Of a DNA stretch of 14,248 nt, positions 1 to 6,160 are shown in pieces; position 1 is the stretch's first letter; each line of letters opens with the position of its first letter. Source of the stretch: Treponema sp. (GTDB taxonomy: Bacteria > Spirochaetota > Spirochaetia > Treponematales > Treponemataceae). Under the pieces are notes generated by a model. It was not told the DNA's origin. It saw nothing but the letters and a program-made list of their open reading frames with translations, and searched no databases. Where the stretch lies: NCBI GenBank assembly GCA_024691265.1, contig JAILNT010000016.1, forward strand, positions 1-14,248, read 5' to 3'. The position numbers and the translations under genes are program-made.

Positions 1-1
1 A

Positions 2-1093
2 GATAAATCTTATAAAGAATATGTTATCTATTCAGAAGATAAACGTTATTGGAATGTTTTTAAGCCTGTTCTTGATGAATTTGAAAAACGTAAAATAGAT
101 ATAACCTACTATGTTGGAAAAGAAGATGACCCTGTATTTAATGAAAAATATCAGTATGTTCATTCAGAAGTAATAGGAGAAGGCAACAAGGCTTTTGCAA
201 AGCTAAATCTTTTGTCCGCAGGCTTTGTTCTCATGACAACACCAGGACTTCAAGTCTATCAGCTAAAAAGAAGTAAGAATGTAAAGCACTATTCTCATAT
301 TTTCCATTCTCCAGGAGACCCTACTATGTATCGTCTTTTTGGAATTGATTATTTTGATTCAATTCTTTGTACCGGAGATTATCAGTTTGAAGATATAAGA
401 ACAATGGAAAAGCAAAGGGAACTTCCTGCTAAAGAGCTTTTAACTGTAGGCTGTACATATCTTGATGTATTTAAGAAAAAAATGGAAGAAATTCCTGAAG
501 AAGAAAATCATAAGTTCACAATTCTTGTTTCTCCTTCATGGGGTAAATCAGCACTTTTAAGCCTTTATGGTGAAAAACTTCTAGATCCTCTTGTAAAGAC
601 TGGTTGGAATATCATTTTGCGTCCTCACCCTCAGTCAAAAATAAGTGAAGCAGACATGCTTAAACGTTTAGAAGAAAAATACAAGGATACTCCTAATCTT
701 ATTTGGGATACAAACAGAGATAACTTTTATTCATTGAAGAAAGCAGATTTAATGATTACAGACTTTTCTGGCATCATTTGGGATTACACTTTCTTATGTG
801 ATAAGCCTGTTATGTATGCAAATGCAGAAATGGACCTTATGCCATACGATGCATATGATATTAATCATGAAATATGGCAGTTCAAGACCATTAAAGAAAT
901 TGGAATTAAGATAGAAGAGAAAGACTTCCAGAATATAAAGCAAGTTATTGAAAATGCTTCTGACAATCCAAAGCTAAAAGAACTTCGCCACAAGGCAAGA
1001 GATGAAGCATGGATGCATATAGGGGAAGCTGGAAAACTTACTGCAGACTATATGATTTCTACTGTAGAAAAGCAGAAAAAGGAAGCCAAATAG
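2..1093 (+). CDS. CDP-glycerol glycerophosphotransferase family protein (5' end missing)
   Basis: The reading frame is open from the left edge, so the gene starts outside the window; 363 residues are visible before the TAG at 1091-1093. The protein resembles the TagB/TagF (Glyphos_transf) family, cytoplasmic-face enzymes that move glycerol-phosphate or a related polyol-phosphate from a CDP-activated donor onto a lipid-linked acceptor. The supporting signs are a GT-B-like C-terminal half with RPHP (His codon 626-628), matching an essential TagF histidine motif, and TDFSGIIWDY (Asp codon 761-763) followed by KPVM, matching the nucleotide-binding D-x-S-S/G-x-x-x-D block. No membrane segment is visible. 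An ATG-less internal start near 212 is unlikely because the upstream codons read as part of the same fold. It lies 26 bases ahead of the membrane phosphotransferase gene, probably in one operon. Donor and acceptor cannot be told; a plain glycosyl- or ribitol-phosphate role is also possible. Confidence 0.8.
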   Translation, partial: DKSYKEYVIYSEDKRYWNVFKPVLDEFEKRKIDITYYVGKEDDPVFNEKYQYVHSEVIGEGNKAFAKLNLLSAGFVLMTTPGLQVYQLKRSKNVKHYSHIFHSPGDPTMYRLFGIDYFDSILCTGDYQFEDIRTMEKQRELPAKELLTVGCTYLDVFKKKMEEIPEEENHKFTILVSPSWGKSALLSLYGEKLLDPLVKTGWNIILRPHPQSKISEADMLKRLEEKYKDTPNLIWDTNRDNFYSLKKADLMITDFSGIIWDYTFLCDKPVMYANAEMDLMPYDAYDINHEIWQFKTIKEIGIKIEEKDFQNIKQVIENASDNPKLKELRHKARDEAWMHIGEAGKLTADYMISTVEKQKKEAK

Positions 1094-1119
1094 TAATTTA
1101 ACTAATATCAGGGCGTTAC

Positions 1120-3816
1120 ATGAATACACTTTTTACATTAATTATTTATCCTCTTAAATTTTTAATAGAGTTTTCGTTTTCTCTATTTTTCCATGTATTT
1201 AAGAAGCCTGGAATTGCAATATTAGGTGTAAGCCTTGCCGTTACTTTAATGTGTTTACCTCTTTATATAATTGCTGAAAAATGGCAAGACATAGAAAGAA
1301 ATACACAAAAGAAGCTTGCAGCAGGCATAAAAAGAATAAAACAAGCTTTTAAAGGTGACGAACAATTCATGATTCTAACAACTTATTACAAACAGAATCA
1401 TTATCACCCATTAATGGCATTACGTTCATCATTCAGCCTTTTAATTCAGGTGCCTTTTTTTATGGCTGCCTATTCTTATCTTTCACACCTTAGTCTTTTA
1501 CAGGGACAAAGCTTTTTCTTTGTAAAAGATATGGGTGCTCCAGATGCAATGTTTTCTTTAGGAAATTTTTCGATAAATATACTTCCTATTGTAATGACTC
1601 TTATAAATTGTGCATCAGGCTTTATCTATTCAAAAGGTCATTCACTAAGAGAAAAATTGCAAATATACATAATGGCAGCAATATTTTTAGTAATTCTTTA
1701 TGATTCGCCATCAGGTCTTGTTATATACTGGACTTGCAATCAGATATTTTCTTTCCTGAAAAACGTGTTCATGAAATTCAAAAAGCCTTTAAGAGTATTG
1801 TATGCATGTATGGTAGCTGCAATATTATTTGTGGATTTCTATGTAATTTTCATACATCAGGGAAGTATGAGAAGAAGAATATCTATGGCAATAGTTGTTT
1901 CCATTTTTCTTTTCGTACCACTATTTGTAAAAGCTATAAATTATCTCGTTGATAATGTTTTTTCTCCTCTTTTAAAAGATAAAAAGCAGCGTTTTGCAAT
2001 ATTTATAACAACAGCAATATCATTAAGCTTACTTCATGGTTTTGTAATTCCTGGAAGTATTATAGCTTCTTCTGTAATAGAATTTTCTAATATTGATAAC
2101 CTGGGAAGTCCTGTTGTATTTATAATCAACAGTCTTATTCAAAGTTGTGGTTTATTCATATTCTGGCCTTTGTGTATATATCTTACATTTGGCGATAAGG
2201 CTAAAACTCTTATATCAGTCTCATTTGTAATTGTTCTTATTTCTGCATTATTAAATACATTTGTATTTATTGGAAATTACGGAACATTAACAAGACTTAT
2301 AACATTTTCTGATAGTATTGCTGGAAAGAGTTCTGCAATATATATGAGCATTAATATAATTGCTGTAGCAGTTATCTTTATAGCTGTCTGTCTATTGATA
2401 CGCATTAACCATATAAAAATAATCTCGGGCATTACTTCTGTAACAATGCTTGCAAGTTTTGCAGCAGGAATTTCTTATATATTTGGCATAAACAGAGATT
2501 TTGCTGAAATTGCAGTAGCACCAGAAGCAGAACAGAAAGATGAACTAAAACCTGTATTACATTTATCCAAAACAGGAAAAAATGTAGTTTTATTCATGCT
2601 TGATAGAGCTGAAAATGCATTCTTTGATTCAATTTTTGAAGAAGAAAAAAGCTTAAATGACATATATTCAGGATTTACGCTCTACCCTAATACGCTTTCT
2701 TACGGTGGACACACAATAATTGGTGCTCCTCCTTTATTTGGTGGCTATGAGTATACACCGAATGAATTTAACAAGCGAAGTGATGTTAAAAAAATTGATA
2801 AGCACAATGAAGCTATTTTACTTTTGCCTAGAATATTCAGCGAAACAGCAGGTTATAAGGTAACTGTAAGTGATACTTCATGGGCAAATTACAGCTGGAT
2901 TGCAGATATGAGTGTTTATAAGGGCTATAAAAATGTAACTCCATTGACCTTAGAAGCAACATATACATCTTTATGGATGCAGCAAAATCCTGATAAAGTT
3001 CGTAAGAATATGATTTCTACGGCTATAAATAGAAATATGCTCTATCTAAGCATTTTTAGAAGCTCTCCTATTGTATTCAGAGATTTAATTTATGATGATG
3101 GGCTTTGGTGGAATACAGATACATCTTCTGGAGATATGCAGGAATTCTTAGACTATTATTCAGAATTAGATTATCTTCCTGAGCTTACAGATTTTACGGA
3201 AGAAGGGAATACATTCTTTAGTATAACTAACGATGCGACTCATGCTAATTTTGAACTTAATCCTCCTGACTATGTTCCTAGTGTTAAGATAACAGGAAAA
3301 GGTTCTGGAAAATATTCAGATGTTGCCGGTTATAGTTCAAATATAGCCGCCTTCAAACTTGTTGGCGATTGGATAAAGTATCTTAAAGATAATGATGTTT
3401 ATGATAATACAAGAATCATTATTGTAAGTGACCATGGAATAGGAAAATCCGAAGTATTAGGAGATTACAAGGGTGAATTTAATGACTCTTTTAATCGTGA
3501 CCACTTACACCCTATGCTTTTTGTAAAAGACTTTAATGCTAAGGGTGCTATAAAAAAGGATTATACATTTATGACAAATGCAGATGTTCCTTTGATAGCC
3601 CTAAAAGATATTGTTGAAAATCCTGTAAATCCTTTTACTGGAAAAGTTCTTACAGATGATATTAAAAAGAGTCAGGGAGCAATTGTTACAACAAATTCAA
3701 CATGGTCTCCTGACCAGCATGGACCATATACATTCAAAATAGCAGATGATGAATGGTTTACTGTAAAAGATAATATCTTTGATTCTGCAAATTGGGTTAA
3801 AGGTAAAAAAGAGTAA
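1120..3816 (+). CDS. YidC/Oxa1-like module fused to LtaS/sulfatase-like phosphotransferase domain
   Basis: This is an 898-residue membrane protein in three parts. Residues 1-222 follow the YidC/Oxa1 core: amphipathic helix (5-25), membrane helix (31-51), charged cytoplasmic hairpin with KRIKQAFKGD (71-80), then LLIQVPFF (107-114), ILPIVMTLIN (154-163) and PSGLVIYW (197-204). By eye, seven more membrane segments follow (about 226-246, 255-271, 292-312, 331-357, 364-385, 407-427, 434-456), which would place the C-terminus outside. Residues 487-898 are an alkaline-phosphatase-superfamily domain: NVVLFMLD (488-495), a candidate nucleophile T532 in GGHT, and IIIVSDHG (766-773) with metal-ligand D771/H772. 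There is no sulfatase C-x-P-S-R motif, so a phosphoglycerol- or phosphoethanolamine-type transferase, as in LtaS, is more likely than a sulfatase. The groove arginine of YidC is Thr42 here. A weak AGGG precedes the ATG. Automatic annotation may call it simply YidC or sulfatase. Confidence 0.8.
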   Translation: MNTLFTLIIYPLKFLIEFSFSLFFHVFKKPGIAILGVSLAVTLMCLPLYIIAEKWQDIERNTQKKLAAGIKRIKQAFKGDEQFMILTTYYKQNHYHPLMALRSSFSLLIQVPFFMAAYSYLSHLSLLQGQSFFFVKDMGAPDAMFSLGNFSINILPIVMTLINCASGFIYSKGHSLREKLQIYIMAAIFLVILYDSPSGLVIYWTCNQIFSFLKNVFMKFKKPLRVLYACMVAAILFVDFYVIFIHQGSMRRRISMAIVVSIFLFVPLFVKAINYLVDNVFSPLLKDKKQRFAIFITTAISLSLLHGFVIPGSIIASSVIEFSNIDNLGSPVVFIINSLIQSCGLFIFWPLCIYLTFGDKAKTLISVSFVIVLISALLNTFVFIGNYGTLTRLITFSDSIAGKSSAIYMSINIIAVAVIFIAVCLLIRINHIKIISGITSVTMLASFAAGISYIFGINRDFAEIAVAPEAEQKDELKPVLHLSKTGKNVVLFMLDRAENAFFDSIFEEEKSLNDIYSGFTLYPNTLSYGGHTIIGAPPLFGGYEYTPNEFNKRSDVKKIDKHNEAILLLPRIFSETAGYKVTVSDTSWANYSWIADMSVYKGYKNVTPLTLEATYTSLWMQQNPDKVRKNMISTAINRNMLYLSIFRSSPIVFRDLIYDDGLWWNTDTSSGDMQEFLDYYSELDYLPELTDFTEEGNTFFSITNDATHANFELNPPDYVPSVKITGKGSGKYSDVAGYSSNIAAFKLVGDWIKYLKDNDVYDNTRIIIVSDHGIGKSEVLGDYKGEFNDSFNRDHLHPMLFVKDFNAKGAIKKDYTFMTNADVPLIALKDIVENPVNPFTGKVLTDDIKKSQGAIVTTNSTWSPDQHGPYTFKIADDEWFTVKDNIFDSANWVKGKKE

Positions 3817-3821
3817 AGCAT

Positions 3822-3864
3822 AAAAAAAGAAAAGCCGTGTAAACTCACGACTTTTCTTTTTTTT
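3822..3864. terminator. Bidirectional intrinsic terminator
   Basis: Left arm 3822-3839 pairs with right arm 3846-3863 around a 6-base loop. The stem is 18 bp with one C-A mismatch (3835/3850). Its outer part is A-rich on the left and T-rich on the right, so each strand ends the hairpin in a U tract. It sits between the convergent phosphotransferase and pectinesterase genes and can serve both. Confidence 0.9.
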
Positions 3865-3880
3865 ACATTCGATTAGTAAA

Positions 3881-5908
3881 TTACAATTCTGGCTTATATC
3901 CAAGAATCTTTTCTACAGAAGAATATTGAGAATTATATTCTTCATCTGAAAGCAACTGTCTATTATCTTTACTTTCAGAAATAGAACCAGCTCCAGTATT
4001 CTTATATTCCCTAAAGAATGCTTTTGAAACTGTATTTACATTATCCCAGTCTGTCCAGCCTTTTGCATTTATATGTTCTGCTATGTCACAATTTATATAT
4101 ACAGTTTTTCCTGTGCTTGTAGCAGCTGTTGCAGAACCACCTGTCCATGTTCCACGACCAAGATATACCTTCTTGCTTTCTTTCATTGCTTTATCAGCAT
4201 CAAGTACACAATTTTTGAATACCCAGCCTTTTGCATATTCAGAAGTTTTATCGTTTGCTGTATCAGCTGCAGCTGCTGCAACAATGTAACCACCATTTTT
4301 ATAATTCAAAGAATAAATATGACAGTTATCAAGTAAAGCTGTTGCTCCTCCGCAAAGGAAGTCTACTTCGCCTTCGATATAGCAATTCTTTGCGTAAACA
4401 CGTCCACTTCTCCAATAAATTGTATCCTGCTGACCAAGGAATACACAGTTCTTCAAATAAGCTTTCTGAACTCCATATAAAGCCAATGTAATAGATCTTC
4501 TTTCTGAAGAACCCCAAGTTTTATTCCATTCAGCACCTTTATTATAAAAGGTTATATTCATTGCAGAGAATGTTGCATCATCAGGATTTTCAACCTGCTT
4601 TTTTACAGGAGCAGCTCCAGGTGTAGCATCTGTATTTGCAGGGAGAAGATTTACTTTTACAAGCTGATTTCCATCAATTCCGCCTGTATCTGCTTCATAA
4701 CCATAAATTACTGTTGTAGCAGGATTTGTACCAATTAACTTTATTCCAGACTTTGTAATATTCAATGTTTCATGGTAGAATCCTGGCATAACCTTAATAT
4801 ATGAATCAGGCTCAACAGCTTCGATAGCTTCTGCTATTGTTGCAAAAGTCTTTTTCTTTGCATTTGTAGCCTTAGCAGGATTTACAGTTGCAGCAAATTT
4901 TATCTTTAATGACTTTATTTCTTTTGCTAAAACTTTTCCATCGCTTTCAACCTTTTGAACTGCATTTTTGCTATATGGTAAAGCATTGAAATCAAGACTG
5001 TCTCCATTGATAGTTGAAGGGTCAACATAAGAAGCATCTTGCTTTATTTCAGAAGCAAGCATATTTATTCCTGCAGGTTTAGCAGCCGGACGACGGCTTG
5101 CAGGCCCTGCATCTTTTGTAACAGGAAGCTGTGCTAAATCAAAATTAGCAAGCTTTGATAAATCTTCAAGAGATTTTGAAGCTACATCTTCATCTTTTAT
5201 AAGCAAAATATAGGCATAACGGGCAAAGCCATTTGTTCCACCGTCATTTTCACCAAAAAGGAAATAATTACCTTTTCCAGTAAATTCTTCTTCATTAAAA
5301 TCATCAGTAAACTCAGACCTGTCTTTTACAAAGTCTTTTGTTTGGTGTCTTAAAACTCCATTGCGATAAAATGATGCTGTCATTTTTCCAGAGTCACCAA
5401 TATCAAATACAAGGCGATAGTCTGCCCAATCACTGACAATATTTTCATTTTTGCCAGCTGCGTTCTTCATCTTTGTAGAACCAGTAGCACCCTTTATTTG
5501 ATTTGAAGCATTATGACGCAAAATAGCCTGATAAGAGCCTTGCTGCAAAGATGTCCAAAGTAAACCATAAGGAGTACCAGCTTTATCAGGGTCTTCAGAG
5601 CCTTGAGCCTTGAAAATAACAGTAAGTTTTTTTTCACTGCCAGAAAGAGGGAACATAATAACGTCATTCTTTCCGTCAAGAGTATTTAGCTTCAAACAGT
5701 ATTTCCCATTAGCTTCATTCTTTACTAATGAAAAATGACTTGAAAAATTAGTAAATGTTTTATAGCCAGAACCTTCTACATCAGCTTTTACATCATTAGG
5801 ATTATTTGCACCCGGAATATATAAATTCCAATTAGAAGGAACTGCCATTACTGCACTTGCAGCACAGAAAGCAAGAGCTGATAAAAGCCCTTTTTTCTTT
5901 AAATTCAT
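3881..5908 (-). CDS. Secreted pectin methylesterase (carbohydrate esterase family 8)
   Basis: This 675-residue enzyme should remove methyl esters from pectin (homogalacturonan), releasing methanol and exposing chains to lyases. The ATG at 5908 is chosen because GGAGG (5918-5914) lies 5 bases upstream and the next residues form a signal peptide (MNLKKK, hydrophobic 8-19, cleavage likely after A22 in VMA). An upstream in-frame extension to 5986 would span the likely -10 and lacks these signs. Residues 23 to about 240 form a predicted beta-rich domain that I cannot assign; a linker with Pro/Ala (268-280) follows. The right-handed beta-helix starts near 352 (KKTFATIAEAIEAV). Catalytic motifs are GQQDT (Asp495), YIEGEVDF (Asp516) and YLGRGTW (Arg585), equivalent to the two Asp and the Arg of pectinesterases. 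The usual VDFIFG reads VDFLCG. It stands alone, divergent from the flavin reductase. Confidence 0.9.
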   Translation of the reverse strand: MNLKKKGLLSALAFCAASAVMAVPSNWNLYIPGANNPNDVKADVEGSGYKTFTNFSSHFSLVKNEANGKYCLKLNTLDGKNDVIMFPLSGSEKKLTVIFKAQGSEDPDKAGTPYGLLWTSLQQGSYQAILRHNASNQIKGATGSTKMKNAAGKNENIVSDWADYRLVFDIGDSGKMTASFYRNGVLRHQTKDFVKDRSEFTDDFNEEEFTGKGNYFLFGENDGGTNGFARYAYILLIKDEDVASKSLEDLSKLANFDLAQLPVTKDAGPASRRPAAKPAGINMLASEIKQDASYVDPSTINGDSLDFNALPYSKNAVQKVESDGKVLAKEIKSLKIKFAATVNPAKATNAKKKTFATIAEAIEAVEPDSYIKVMPGFYHETLNITKSGIKLIGTNPATTVIYGYEADTGGIDGNQLVKVNLLPANTDATPGAAPVKKQVENPDDATFSAMNITFYNKGAEWNKTWGSSERRSITLALYGVQKAYLKNCVFLGQQDTIYWRSGRVYAKNCYIEGEVDFLCGGATALLDNCHIYSLNYKNGGYIVAAAAADTANDKTSEYAKGWVFKNCVLDADKAMKESKKVYLGRGTWTGGSATAATSTGKTVYINCDIAEHINAKGWTDWDNVNTVSKAFFREYKNTGAGSISESKDNRQLLSDEEYNSQYSSVEKILGYKPEL

Positions 5909-5940
5909 AAAAACCTCCATTTTTGTTAATTTCTCAATCC

Positions 5941-5946
5941 AGTATA
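5941..5946 (-). promoter_or_regulatory. Possible -10 element of the pectinesterase gene
   Basis: Read on the minus strand this is TATACT (5 of 6 to consensus), about 33 bases before the ATG. It would give a leader of roughly 26 bases containing the GGAGG site. No convincing -35 is found at 16-18 bp (the best matches are T-rich only), so an activator or an alternative sigma factor may be involved, or the call may be wrong. Confidence 0.35.
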
Positions 5947-6052
5947 AAATCATTTTCTTGAAAAAAAGCGTGAAGATATTGCACAAAAAAGCGAATCAAG
6001 GCAAAATAAGAACAATGAATACTATTTTTAAAATCTTAAATTATGAATCAGC

Positions 6053-6070
6053 ATTTATAATTTTATAAAT
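6053..6070. repeat. AT-rich perfect palindrome, possible operator
   Basis: Two 8-base arms (ATTTATAA and TTATAAAT) are separated by TT. It lies in the divergent region between the pectinesterase and flavin reductase genes, 18 bases upstream of the reductase -35. A second perfect palindrome, ATCTATAGAT, follows at 6072-6081. Their position suits a regulator-binding site, but palindromes are common by chance in DNA this rich in A and T. Confidence 0.35.
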
Positions 6071-6087
6071 AATCTATAGATATAGCA

Positions 6088-6115
6088 TTGGAAAAGCAAT
6101 TTTTTGCAATATAAT
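6088..6115 (+). promoter_or_regulatory. Sigma70-type promoter of the flavin reductase gene
   Basis: TTGGAA (-35, 6088-6093) and TATAAT (-10, 6110-6115) are 16 bp apart. Transcription would start near 6122 and leave a leader of about 39 bases. This excludes a translation start at 6104 and supports the ATG at 6161. The spacer holds a small dyad, GCAA-tttt-TTGC (6096-6107), which could bind a regulator. Confidence 0.65.
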
Positions 6116-6146
6116 TCTAATAAACATTTATTAACATCTACTCGTT

Positions 6147-6153
6147 GGAGGAG
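6147..6153 (+). promoter_or_regulatory. Strong ribosome binding site deciding the 6161 start
   Basis: GGAGGAG lies 7 bases before the ATG at 6161. It fixes the start of the flavin reductase at the residue that begins its lipoprotein signal peptide. Confidence 0.85.
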
Positions 6154-6160
6154 TACTTTT

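Noticed and set aside
4073..4517. Several overlapping open frames on both strands inside the pectinesterase gene
   Set aside because: They are shadows of the catalytic beta-helix coding frame, are rich in Cys/Ser/Phe from complementary codons, and have no ribosome sites.
6104..6160. Upstream in-frame start for the flavin reductase
   Set aside because: It overlaps the likely -10 at 6110-6115, lacks a ribosome site, and would bury the lipoprotein signal peptide.
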